64,000 nucleotides of DNA from Romboutsia faecis (GTDB lineage Bacteria > Bacillota > Clostridia > Peptostreptococcales > Peptostreptococcaceae): assembly GCF_014323405.1 (NCBI RefSeq), contig NZ_JACRWE010000004.1:62001-126000 (forward strand). Reading direction: 5' to 3'. The translations under genes were made by a program, and so were the position numbers. This document shows, piece after piece, positions 1 to 8,816 of the stretch (positions are counted from its first letter, which is position 1; every line of letters starts with the position of its first letter). The notes beneath the pieces were generated by a model that worked only from the letters and a program-made list of their open reading frames with translations, was not told where the DNA came from and did no database searches.

Positions 1-271
1 AATTCTAGTTTTAACCTTTTTTATATGTTTGAAATGTCTCTTTGATTGAACTCAAGTGAAACAAATTTTCTTTATTGTTTGTAACATTTTAATATTGAAT
101 ATTAAAAATATGCCATGAAGTTTTGAAAATAAAAATATTTAAATTGAAAATGTCAGAAAATTAAAATAAAATATATATAATCTGTTTAACTTTTATTATA
201 TATGTGGTAAAATGTCTAAACATAGAAATAATTTTAGTAAATAATATGAATTTATAAATAAGGAGAAGAGT

Positions 272-1627
272 ATGAGCAATAATAATCAAACATTAAGAAA
301 AACTATTGGACTTAGTGCTGCTCTTTCTACTGTAGTTGGAATATTGATAGGCTCGGGAGTATTTTTTAAACCACAGGCTATATACACAGCTACCAATGGA
401 GGACCAGGATTAGGTATATTAGCATGGGTAATCGGAGGAATCATGACGATTGCTGCAGGTTTAACTGCATCTGAAATATCAGCAAGTGTAACTAAACCAG
501 GTGGAATGATGGTATACATGGAAGAAATTTATGGAGAGAAAATAGGATTTTTAACTGGTTGGGTACAAGGTATGTTATTTATACCAGCAATAGCTGGAGC
601 ATTAGGAATCGTATTTGCTCAAGAAGTTGTTTCTTTATTGGGAATACAAAATAAAACTTTTGTAATAGTTATAGCTATATCAGTAATAGTATTTTTAGCA
701 TTACTTAACTCATTAGGAGCAAAGTTTGGTGGAGGAATACAAACCGTATCAACTATATGCAAGTTAGCTCCGCTAGCGGTTATTATAATATTTGGTTTTA
801 TGAATGGTGATTCTACATCTGAAATTATGACTCCTATGGTAGGAGAGGGAATAAGTATGGTATCGGCTATATCTCAGGTGCTTTTAGCTACTTTATTTGC
901 ATATGATGGGTGGATATTTGTTGGGGCATTAGCAGGAGAAATGAAAAATCCATCGAAACATTTACCGATAGCTATAGTAGGGGGTATATCTGTTGTTATG
1001 GCAGTATACTTATTAATAAATGTAGCTTATTTATTTGTAGTACCAGCATCAGAGCTTGCTATGTCAAATGCACCAGCGACTTTAGTTGCAAGTAAGTTAT
1101 TTGGAAGTGTAGGAGCTAAAATCATAAGTGTAGGAATACTAATATCAGTATTTGGAACTTTAAATGGATTTATACTAACAGGAGGAAGAGTACCTTATAC
1201 AATGGCTTGTGAAGGTAAAATACCTTTCTCAAATATATTTTCAAGATTAAATAATAATGGAGTTCCTATAAATGGAACTTGGTTGGTTGTTGGATTATCT
1301 GTGTTATACTCTTTAACAGGACAATTTAACTTATTATCTGACTTAGCGATGTTTACAATATGGATATTCTATACAATGTTATTTATAGGGGTTATGAAGC
1401 TTAGAAAAACTAGACCAGACATGGATAGACCATACAAGGTACCTTTATATCCTATAATACCTATAGTGGCTACACTAGGAGGTATATTCATTGTAACAAG
1501 TACTCTTATGAGTCAAACAAAGAATGCTTTACTAGGAATATTAATAACATTAGTAGGTTTACCTGTATATTCACTTACAGTTAAGAATAAAAAGAACGAT
1601 AGAAAAGATCAAGATAAAACAGCTTAA
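272..1627 (+). CDS. APC-family amino acid permease (SteT-like)
   Basis: A 451-residue polytopic membrane protein with about 12 hydrophobic segments. The first helix carries the APC hallmark GILIGSGVFFKP (residues about 23-34), the broken TM1 of amino acid-polyamine-organocation transporters. Overall it looks like the serine/threonine exchanger or L-type exchanger branch. It should move amino acids across the cytoplasmic membrane; the substrate cannot be read from sequence. An AGGAGAAG ribosome site lies 6 bases before the ATG. It appears to be a single-gene unit. The upstream 270 bases are very AT-rich, with TATAAT-like boxes and no clear riboswitch. Family is secure, substrate is not. Confidence 0.9.
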   Translation: MSNNNQTLRKTIGLSAALSTVVGILIGSGVFFKPQAIYTATNGGPGLGILAWVIGGIMTIAAGLTASEISASVTKPGGMMVYMEEIYGEKIGFLTGWVQGMLFIPAIAGALGIVFAQEVVSLLGIQNKTFVIVIAISVIVFLALLNSLGAKFGGGIQTVSTICKLAPLAVIIIFGFMNGDSTSEIMTPMVGEGISMVSAISQVLLATLFAYDGWIFVGALAGEMKNPSKHLPIAIVGGISVVMAVYLLINVAYLFVVPASELAMSNAPATLVASKLFGSVGAKIISVGILISVFGTLNGFILTGGRVPYTMACEGKIPFSNIFSRLNNNGVPINGTWLVVGLSVLYSLTGQFNLLSDLAMFTIWIFYTMLFIGVMKLRKTRPDMDRPYKVPLYPIIPIVATLGGIFIVTSTLMSQTKNALLGILITLVGLPVYSLTVKNKKNDRKDQDKTA

Positions 1628-1759
1628 TTAAAATAGAAATAAATATCTCCTAGGTTTCAAAAAAGATATATTTTATATATGTTTGTTAATTATTACATAG
1701 TAACAAAACATGTGTAAAAGTAATATCTTAAAGTAGTAGAAATCTTAGGGGGTATTTAT

Positions 1760-2836
1760 ATGTCAGGAAAAGTTAGAAAAATATTTCCAGGGGGAAATAC
1801 ATCAAATGGTTCAAAACCATTATTTGAGTATATAATACCTGAAAATGTAAATAGAATTTTTTGTTTAAAAGGTGGTCCAGGAGTAGGGAAATCATCAATG
1901 ATGAAAAAGATAGCAAAAGAATTTATAGAAAATAATTATGATGTTGAACTACATCATTGTCCATCAGATCCAAGTTCACTAGATGCAATTGTCATAAAAA
2001 AACTAGGTGTTGTTTTTTTAGATGGAACTGCACCGCATATTGTAGACCCTAAAAATCCAGGAGCTATAGATGAAATAGTAAACTTAGGTGAATATTGGAA
2101 TGAAGAGGAGTTAGAAAAGAATAAAAAAGAAATAATAGAATGTAATAAAGAAATAAGCAGTTACTTTAGCAGATGTTATAAGTTCCTAAAGGCTGCAGAA
2201 CCTATATATTATGATATAGAAGAAAAATATAAAGATTGTATGAATTTCGGAAAGGTAAACAAACTTACTGAAAATTTCATAGAAAATATTTTTAAAGATA
2301 TAGAAAATAAAGGAGAATATAAAAGACCAAGACATCTATTTGGAACAGCTATAACACCAATTGGTCATATTGATTATGCTGATAGTTTATTAAGTGAAGC
2401 TGATAGAGTTTATTATTTGAATGGAGAAATTGGTTGTGGAAGGACTACTTTTTTAAGAAAAGTATATGAGAAAGCATTAGAAAAAGGAATGAAGGTTGAA
2501 GTCTATCATTATCCGTTAATACCAGATAAGATAGAAACTATATTAATAAATGATTTAAAAATAGGTATAACTACAAGTAATATATATAGTGATAGAGAAG
2601 TTATTGACCTAACTGAATTTTTAGATAAAGACAAATTATTAAAGTATGAAGATGATATAAATTTTGATAAGCATATATTTGATGAATTAATAAACTATGC
2701 TATATCTAATTTGAAGAGAGCTAAATCTAAACATGACGTAGTTGAGGCATACTATGTGCCTAATATGTATTTTGATGAAATAAATAAGTTAAAAGATGAA
2801 TTAGTACAAAAGATTTTAAAATATGAAACTGAATAA
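1760..2836 (+). CDS. Tandem P-loop ATPase, PRK06851-like, unknown role
   Basis: A 358-residue soluble protein with two nucleotide-binding halves. The first half has a good Walker A, GGPGVGKSS (residues 38-46). The second half repeats the layout with GEIGCGRTT near residue 222, where Arg replaces the usual Lys. After each P-loop comes a similar block (VELHHCPSDP, then VEVYHYPLIP), so the protein is an internal duplication. It resembles the uncharacterised clostridial PRK06851 family. It is monocistronic, followed by a strong terminator. Function is not known; a regulatory NTPase is a guess. Confidence 0.7.
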   Translation: MSGKVRKIFPGGNTSNGSKPLFEYIIPENVNRIFCLKGGPGVGKSSMMKKIAKEFIENNYDVELHHCPSDPSSLDAIVIKKLGVVFLDGTAPHIVDPKNPGAIDEIVNLGEYWNEEELEKNKKEIIECNKEISSYFSRCYKFLKAAEPIYYDIEEKYKDCMNFGKVNKLTENFIENIFKDIENKGEYKRPRHLFGTAITPIGHIDYADSLLSEADRVYYLNGEIGCGRTTFLRKVYEKALEKGMKVEVYHYPLIPDKIETILINDLKIGITTSNIYSDREVIDLTEFLDKDKLLKYEDDINFDKHIFDELINYAISNLKRAKSKHDVVEAYYVPNMYFDEINKLKDELVQKILKYETE

Positions 2837-2851
2837 ATAAAATATATAAAT

Positions 2852-2914
2852 AAGTACTATGTAAGAATAAGTGGTTTGTTAATTATTTTTACATAGTACT
2901 TATTTTACTTTTAT
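2852..2914 (+). terminator. Rho-independent terminator after the P-loop gene
   Basis: A perfect 13-base inverted repeat, AAGTACTATGTAA with TTACATAGTACTT, around a 24-base loop. A T-rich run follows. It separates the P-loop gene from the pilus operon. Confidence 0.8.
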
Positions 2915-3053
2915 TATTAAAAATTAAAGAAAAGATTAATGGATATTTTAATAAGGTTAAAATAAAATAGAATGTATAAGATATAAAATATAGTAATGAT
3001 AGAAATAAAATTTATTTTTGACATAAAAAATAATTTATAGGGAGTTAGGTTGT

Positions 3054-3734
3054 ATGAAAAAAAAATATGTGTTGATAATACTAGCGAGTATTATTTTAGG
3101 TGTACTAATTGGAAGTATGATAAAGGACTTAAAGTCAGTTAAAGGACTGAATATAAGCAAGGATGATATAGATAAAAGAGAAATAAAAATGATGAGTAAG
3201 TCTATTAAAAAACTTCAAAATGAAAAGGTAGATTTAGACAAAGAGAAAAATATCTTAAGAGAAAAATATACTGACATAGATGAAATTAAAAAGATGGAAA
3301 ATATGAAAGAAGTATTATCTTATACAGATATAAAAGGAAAAGGGATAATTATTACAATAGATTCACTAAATGAAGATATAGGGAATATTGCAAATACTAT
3401 TGACTATAATAAAATACTCATAAATTTAGTTAATGAATTAAAAATAAATGGAGGTGAATTTATAAGTATAAATGGTCAAAGAATAAATCAATATTCAGCA
3501 ATTATTCTAGCGGGAAGTCATATAAATATAAACTCTACCCCAATAGCACAACCCTATGAAATTAAAGTTATAGGAGATACGGATAAGTTGTATTCATACA
3601 TAAGTAAGGAGAATAATTATATAGATAATATAATAATGAATTATCCTATGAAAGTAGAGCACAAGGTTGAAGATAGTATAAATATGCCTAAAATTGAAAT
3701 ACCAAATAAGTTAAGATATATAAGGGAGGGATAG
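3054..3734 (+). CDS. DUF881 family protein, first gene of the pilus operon
   Basis: A 226-residue protein with one N-terminal membrane anchor (residues about 4-22), a coiled-coil stretch (about 45-75, rich in K and E) and a C-terminal globular domain. The domain includes GKGIIITIDS and, later, a GGEFISINGQRI-like block, typical of DUF881. DUF881 proteins are usually found beside cell-division or membrane-growth genes in Firmicutes. Here it opens a type IV pilus operon, and its TAG stop is 3 bases before the pilB start in the same frame. A role in pilus assembly, perhaps like a PilN/PilO-type scaffold, is inference. The start has GGGAGTTAGG as ribosome site. Confidence 0.75.
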   Translation: MKKKYVLIILASIILGVLIGSMIKDLKSVKGLNISKDDIDKREIKMMSKSIKKLQNEKVDLDKEKNILREKYTDIDEIKKMENMKEVLSYTDIKGKGIIITIDSLNEDIGNIANTIDYNKILINLVNELKINGGEFISINGQRINQYSAIILAGSHININSTPIAQPYEIKVIGDTDKLYSYISKENNYIDNIIMNYPMKVEHKVEDSINMPKIEIPNKLRYIREG

Positions 3735-3737
3735 TAT

Positions 3738-5108
3738 ATAAGTCAAGAAGATGGAATATTAAACATTATTCCTGGAAAATTAGCTAGAAAGTACAATTTA
3801 TTCCCAATAAAAGTTGAGGGTAATAAACTAGTAGTAGGAATAGAAAATGAGGATATTCATGCTATACAAGATTTAAGATTAGCAACAGGTATGAATGTTG
3901 AATTAAAAAAGATAAATGGCGACGTAATTAAAAGTAAAATGGATGCATGTTATAAACATCATATAAAATCTAATGAAGAATACGCAAAAAATTTATTTAA
4001 TGATATATTATCAAAGGCGATAAAGTCTAAAGCTAGTGATATACATATAGAACCATTTAGTAACTTTTTTATAGTTAGAATAAGAGTTGATGGTGAATTA
4101 AGAGAGGTTAGTAGACTTTCAATTGAATTATATCCTGCTTTATCAACAGTAATTAAATTAAAGGCATATATGGATATAACAGAAAAAAGATTACCTCAAG
4201 ATGGAAGAGTAGATATAGAAGTTGAAAATAATTTAATTGATATTAGGGTATCTACTATACCAACGATATATAGAGAAAAAATTGTACTAAGAATTTTAAA
4301 TAGAAATTCATTTTTAAAGACAAAGTCTGAATTAGGATTTTCAAAGAATGCAATAGAAAAAATTGATAATATAATTAATAAAAAATCAGGGATTCTATTA
4401 GTTACCGGGCCGACTGGAAGCGGTAAAACTACCACTGTATATTCTATTTTAAATGAACTACAAAATACTAGTAAAAATATAATGACAATAGAGAATCCAG
4501 TTGAATATAAAATGGATGGAGTAAATCAAATCCAGGTAAATTCAAAAATTGGACTAACATTTGAAGAAGGATTACGTTCTATTTTGAGACAAGATCCCGA
4601 TATTATAATAATAGGTGAAATTAGAGATGTAGAAACAGCTAAAATAGCTATTAGAGCAGCGATAACTGGACACTTAGTAATAAGCACAATGCATACTAAT
4701 GATTCTATATCATCGATAGCAAGATTAATTGATATGCAGATTCCTACATATCTAATAAATGCATCTCTTATAGGTGTTATATCTCAAAGATTAGTCAAAA
4801 AACTTTGTCCACATTGTAGTCATGATATTATAATAACTGATGATTGTGATAATAAAATCAATACAAAAGTAGCAATTGGATGTGATAAATGTAACAAAGG
4901 ATATTCGGGAAGAACAGCTATATATGAAATTTTAGAATTTAATGATGAAATAAGATCGTCAGTAAGTGAAATGAAAGAATCTGAAGAAATAAAAAATATA
5001 GCAATAAAAAATGGAATGATAACATTTGAAGATACTTATAAAAAATTATTAGAGGAAAAAGTAATAACAATAGAAGGATATTTGATTTCGAATTGTGATC
5101 AGATATAA
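3738..5108 (+). CDS. pilB: Type IV pilus extension ATPase PilB/GspE, apparent ATA start
   Basis: The cytoplasmic hexameric ATPase that powers pilin polymerisation. From the ATA at 3738 it is 456 residues. An N-terminal MshEN/GspE-N domain includes IIPGKLARKYNLFPIKV. The ATPase core has Walker A GPTGSGKTT (about 224-232), Asp-box and Walker B DIIIIGEIRD, and a CPHC...CDKC zinc-binding tetracysteine (about 357-385). The first ATG in frame is at 3891 and would remove most of MshEN. The real start therefore lies upstream, where GGGAGGG (3724-3730) sits 7 bases before ATA AGT CAA GAA. No ATG, GTG or TTG is available between the preceding in-frame TAG and the domain. A sequencing error at the start is the alternative. 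Confidence 0.92.
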   Translation: MSQEDGILNIIPGKLARKYNLFPIKVEGNKLVVGIENEDIHAIQDLRLATGMNVELKKINGDVIKSKMDACYKHHIKSNEEYAKNLFNDILSKAIKSKASDIHIEPFSNFFIVRIRVDGELREVSRLSIELYPALSTVIKLKAYMDITEKRLPQDGRVDIEVENNLIDIRVSTIPTIYREKIVLRILNRNSFLKTKSELGFSKNAIEKIDNIINKKSGILLVTGPTGSGKTTTVYSILNELQNTSKNIMTIENPVEYKMDGVNQIQVNSKIGLTFEEGLRSILRQDPDIIIIGEIRDVETAKIAIRAAITGHLVISTMHTNDSISSIARLIDMQIPTYLINASLIGVISQRLVKKLCPHCSHDIIITDDCDNKINTKVAIGCDKCNKGYSGRTAIYEILEFNDEIRSSVSEMKESEEIKNIAIKNGMITFEDTYKKLLEEKVITIEGYLISNCDQI

Positions 5109-5121
5109 GGAGATATACTTA

Positions 5122-6309
5122 GTGAATACATATAAATGTATATTTTATAATGAAGATAATGAGAGAAAGGTTCTTAAAGTAGAGTTAGGGTCTAAAGAAG
5201 ATGTAATTGATTATGCTATTAAAAATAAATTTAAAATTGCGTCTATAAGGAGTATTAAACCATTTTCGTTTAAAAGTACAAAAATAAATTACAAAGATCT
5301 TAGAATATTATGCAATGAAATGGAAATATTACTTGAATCTGGATGTGAAATAACAAAATTATTTGAAATGGTAAAGATTAATTTCAATAAAAAGTTGGTT
5401 AGTGTACTTGAAGAAGTGTCTAGTAACATTCAAAAAGGAAATTCTATCAGCGAATCATTTAAGAAAACAAATAAGTTCTCTTTATTTTTCGTTAGCATGG
5501 TTAAAGCAGGAGAAATAAGCGGAAATTTAGATATGGTTATGAGCCGTTTATATGATTATTATGATAAAGAATATAAGTTAAAGTCTAAATTGATATCTAT
5601 ATTAACTTATCCAATTTTTTTAATGATTTTAGCAATGGCAGCAGCTTTATTTATGTTCATTTCGATAATTCCAAATTTTCAAATTATATTTATTAATAAT
5701 GGAGTAGAACCACCATCATTTACAAAATTTTTAATAAGTACATCCATATTTATTAGAAATTATTATATGTACATAATATCAATTAGTTTCATAAGTTTGA
5801 TTATATTATTTTACAAAATAAAAACGAGTAGTAACGTTAAATTTTATATAGAAAAAATCCAATTAAAAATACCATTCATAAAAAATATAACCCAATTAGT
5901 AATTACAACTAAATTTTCTAGAGCATTCTATATACTAATTAAAAGTGGTATAGAAATAACACAAGCTATAGAAATATCATCTCAAGTCATAGATAATGGA
6001 ATCTTATATAATGAAATTTCAAAATGTAAGAAGTATATTAAAAATGGAAATACCATAAGTAAATCTCTAAACTTAGTTGAAACTTTTCCTAGCTTATTTA
6101 TAAATATGATAACAATAGGTGAAGAAAGTGGCAGCTTAGATAAAACTTTAAGTTCAATAACTAAATTTTATGAGCAAGAGTTAGAAAATAAAATAGAACA
6201 AGGTATGAAAATTATAGAACCTGTAATAATCATAATGGTAGCGGCAGTTATAGGGGTTTTAATAATAGGAATGTTATTGCCTATGTTTGATACAATTTCA
6301 ACAATATAA
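5122..6309 (+). CDS. pilC: Type IV pilus inner-membrane platform protein PilC/GspF
   Basis: A 395-residue membrane protein with two repeated T2SSF domains (about 60-190 and 260-390) and three to four membrane helices. It is the platform on which PilB acts. The duplicate signature is visible as FVSMVKAGEISGNLD in the first half and FINMITIGEESGSLD in the second. A GTG start at 5122 is preferred because AAGGAG (5107-5112) lies 9 bases before it. The longer GTG at 5095 overlaps pilB and has no ribosome site. Co-transcribed with pilB. Confidence 0.9.
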   Translation: MNTYKCIFYNEDNERKVLKVELGSKEDVIDYAIKNKFKIASIRSIKPFSFKSTKINYKDLRILCNEMEILLESGCEITKLFEMVKINFNKKLVSVLEEVSSNIQKGNSISESFKKTNKFSLFFVSMVKAGEISGNLDMVMSRLYDYYDKEYKLKSKLISILTYPIFLMILAMAAALFMFISIIPNFQIIFINNGVEPPSFTKFLISTSIFIRNYYMYIISISFISLIILFYKIKTSSNVKFYIEKIQLKIPFIKNITQLVITTKFSRAFYILIKSGIEITQAIEISSQVIDNGILYNEISKCKKYIKNGNTISKSLNLVETFPSLFINMITIGEESGSLDKTLSSITKFYEQELENKIEQGMKIIEPVIIIMVAAVIGVLIIGMLLPMFDTISTI

Positions 6310-6336
6310 ATTTATAAAATTAGGAGGAAAGAAAAG

Positions 6337-6717
6337 ATGTACCTGAAGAAGTTAAAAATGAAAAAAAGAAAAGGATTTACTTTAGTAGAAATGGTGATAG
6401 TGGTAGTTATATTAGGGATACTATCTAGCATGGCTTTAATGAAATATAATAATGTTCAAGAAAATGCCAAAATGAAAGCAGATTATGCAACTGCATCAAC
6501 TATTGCAACAGCAACAATTGTGGCGCTGAATGATGGAAAAGTTAGTGGAAATTCAGTAAATGTTAGTGAATTAGTAAGTAAAGGATATTTACAATCAAAT
6601 GTAAAGTGCAATTCGACAGGAAAAAATTTCGACATAACTATAACTGGTGATAGTGTAAAAGTATTGTCAGATGGAAAAAATTATTATCCTATAATTGAAG
6701 AAGCAAGCAAAGAATAA
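6337..6717 (+). CDS. pilA: Type IV major pilin-like prepilin (class III leader)
   Basis: A 126-residue prepilin. The short basic leader ends in RKG, followed by FTLVEMVIVVVILGILSSMAL. This is the prepilin peptidase site with conserved Glu+5 and the hydrophobic alpha1-N helix. A small C-terminal domain has a single Cys, so no disulfide loop is evident. The ribosome site AGGAGG (6322-6327) is the strongest in the operon, as expected for an abundant structural subunit. No prepilin peptidase gene is in the window, so processing depends on one elsewhere. Confidence 0.93.
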   Translation: MYLKKLKMKKRKGFTLVEMVIVVVILGILSSMALMKYNNVQENAKMKADYATASTIATATIVALNDGKVSGNSVNVSELVSKGYLQSNVKCNSTGKNFDITITGDSVKVLSDGKNYYPIIEEASKE

Positions 6718-6742
6718 TAAATTAATATTAAGGAGTGGTACT

Positions 6743-7636
6743 ATTAAAAAAATTATCAATATAGAAATAACTAAATCGTATGTAAGGGTAATTTTTCTAA
6801 GGCAGGATATGAAAAATATTTATATAGATGATGATATACAAGAAGATATAAGTCTAAATATTAGCAATGAAATTATAGGAAATACAAATAAGTACTATAT
6901 AAATGATACTGAAAAAGAAAAGTATGTAGAAAATATAACTAAAATAATAGAGTCTAAAATATATAATACAAAAAAGTTCACATCAAAATATAAGTCAATA
7001 CTTTATAACATACAAACCGAAGATGTAATAATAAGGATGATTGATAATGTAAATATTAGTAATAAATCAGATATATTAGGCTTGATAAAGTTTAATATAA
7101 ATCAGTATATGCATATAAGTGTTGATGATTATGTAATTGAATATAAAATAATAAATCAAATAAATAAAATGGCGAAGATACAAGTAATATTATTTCCAAA
7201 GTACTTAATAGACCTATGTAAAAGCATATCAAAAAATCTTAAAATAAAATCACAAATAATAAATGTAAACTATGATATTTTACAAAAATTAATAGAATTA
7301 AATTTAATAACTAATTTAGAATCAAATTCATTATTTATAGAAAATAGAAATGAAGAAATATTATTTAATAAAGTTATAGATAAAAAGATATGTGAATCAT
7401 ATATATTATCTAAAAATGAACAATATCTAAATTATATAAATAACTTAGATGAAAAAATAGATAAAGTCTATTACTATGGTATTGAAGATAAATCTATAAA
7501 CAATGAAATTAACTCCTTTTCTTCATTAAATGTATCCCCTTTAAATTTAGAAAATAATAAAAGGTCTATAATAATATCTAATCAACTAGGAGAAGATTTA
7601 AAAAAATATATAAATGCTATAGGTATGATTATATAG
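6743..7636 (+). CDS. PilM-like actin-fold pilus assembly protein, apparent ATT start
   Basis: A 297-residue protein when read from ATT at 6743. AAGGAG (6730-6735) is positioned 7 bases before this codon. The alternative ATG at 6695 overlaps the pilin gene by 23 bases and has no ribosome site. The opening KKIINIEITKSYVRVI matches the first beta strands of PilM/FtsA-like folds, and position in the operon (after pilin, before two single-TM proteins) fits PilM. The sequence is highly diverged and Asn/Ile/Lys-rich, so the family call is inferred mainly from order and fold pattern. Confidence 0.65.
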   Translation: MKKIINIEITKSYVRVIFLRQDMKNIYIDDDIQEDISLNISNEIIGNTNKYYINDTEKEKYVENITKIIESKIYNTKKFTSKYKSILYNIQTEDVIIRMIDNVNISNKSDILGLIKFNINQYMHISVDDYVIEYKIINQINKMAKIQVILFPKYLIDLCKSISKNLKIKSQIINVNYDILQKLIELNLITNLESNSLFIENRNEEILFNKVIDKKICESYILSKNEQYLNYINNLDEKIDKVYYYGIEDKSINNEINSFSSLNVSPLNLENNKRSIIISNQLGEDLKKYINAIGMII

Positions 7637-7657
7637 ATAACAAAACGAGGTTCTTTT

Positions 7658-8092
7658 ATGAAAAGTTATAAAACTATAAATTTTATTAAGCCTTATACTT
7701 TAAATAGAAAAGATATAAAAATAGTATACATCCTTGTTATATTAATTATAATAGGTGGAATTTATAAAGTAACTATAAATAAAGAAAAAAATATGAATGT
7801 TTATAATGAGGAAGATATTTTGCATGAAAATGTTGATATTATTGAAAGCGACGTAGAAAGTTTATATATAAATTTTGATAATATAAAGGTAGCATTTAAT
7901 TTGTTAGGAAAAGAAAATATAAATAGAATATTAGTAGACAACTCTGGTATAGAAATTGAGGGTGGATGCAATAATTTGGATATATTAGAACAATTAAGAA
8001 GTAAGTCAAATGCTAGTTATTTTTCTATAAATAGTCTATCAAAACAAGGTAATAAGTATACTTTTAATCTAAAATATAATATAGGAGAATAG
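7658..8092 (+). CDS. PilN-like bitopic pilus assembly protein
   Basis: A 144-residue protein with one membrane helix (about residues 24-41, IVYILVILIIIGGIYKV), preceded by a basic cytoplasmic stretch. A small extracytoplasmic domain of about 100 residues follows. This topology and its place between the PilM-like and PilO-like genes match PilN, which bridges PilM and PilO. The sequence is too diverged to assign by motif alone. Confidence 0.55.
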   Translation: MKSYKTINFIKPYTLNRKDIKIVYILVILIIIGGIYKVTINKEKNMNVYNEEDILHENVDIIESDVESLYINFDNIKVAFNLLGKENINRILVDNSGIEIEGGCNNLDILEQLRSKSNASYFSINSLSKQGNKYTFNLKYNIGE

Positions 8093-8099
8093 TGAAGAA

Positions 8100-8561
8100 T
8101 TGAAAAGAAAATTCAGTAATAGAGAAAAATTTTTAGGGTTAATTCTCCTAGGAATAACTGCAATTTATGCAACACAGTTAATAGACACAAATAAAGAAAA
8201 TGAAGAACAAAGCAATTTAGGTGCAAAAAAGAGTATAAAAATAGATAGAATCGCTTTTTCTAATAATGAAAAAGATATACTTTTGCAAATCGAAAACGAA
8301 ATAAAAAATATAGTAACCATAAATTATATAAATAAAGATTCATATATAGATGAATATAACAATAAATGCACAAATATAGAATTACATATAAGTGGTAGAA
8401 TCAATGATATACTCAAGATCGAAGGATCGTTAAAGAAGATAGGTCTAGAAAAAAGTGTTAATAAAATAGAAATTGTAAAAAATACAAAGAATATTAAAGA
8501 AGAAAATATAGATAAAATAAATGATCATGTAGACTGTATTATGAAGATTAAAGTCGTATAA
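8100..8561 (+). CDS. PilO-like bitopic pilus assembly protein
   Basis: A 153-residue protein with one N-terminal helix (about residues 12-28, FLGLILLGITAIYATQL). The extracytoplasmic domain carries ELHISGRINDILKIEGSLKK, resembling the ferredoxin-like PilO fold. It starts with TTG at 8100, eight bases after the preceding stop; GGAG at 8084-8087 is a plausible ribosome site. It is the last gene of the operon. No PilT, PilD, PilQ or minor pilins follow. Confidence 0.55.
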   Translation: MKRKFSNREKFLGLILLGITAIYATQLIDTNKENEEQSNLGAKKSIKIDRIAFSNNEKDILLQIENEIKNIVTINYINKDSYIDEYNNKCTNIELHISGRINDILKIEGSLKKIGLEKSVNKIEIVKNTKNIKEENIDKINDHVDCIMKIKVV

Positions 8562-8816
8562 TAAATAAGCTTAGACAATTAGAGTGCAATATAATAGTTT
8601 ATAGCATAAGATAGCACAAATAGTATTACGATAAATAGTAAATATTGAAGGGATATAAACGAAAAGGGTAGAAGATTATATTAAAGTACAACACAATTCC
8701 AAAACTTAACAAATAGTATATATTGCAAAATATAAAAGAATTGTAGAATGATTTGAAAAATAATGGTATAATAATTAATTGTACTTTAATTTAGAAATAA
8801 AGGAGTGAAAGTCACC

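Noticed and set aside
910..1095. 61-codon plus-strand frame inside the permease gene
   Set aside because: Out-of-frame overlap within a clear gene; no ribosome site.
2915..3053. c-di-GMP riboswitch ahead of the pilus operon, as in C. difficile
   Set aside because: No GGA-type aptamer core or terminator was found in this short AT-rich leader.
3891..5108. PilB starting at the first in-frame ATG (3891)
   Set aside because: It would delete the visible MshEN domain (3738-3890), and there is no ribosome site before 3891.
8562..8804. An extra pilus gene in the gap after the PilO-like gene
   Set aside because: Stops occur in all frames; only AT-rich sequence with a TATAAT-like box near 8767 is seen.
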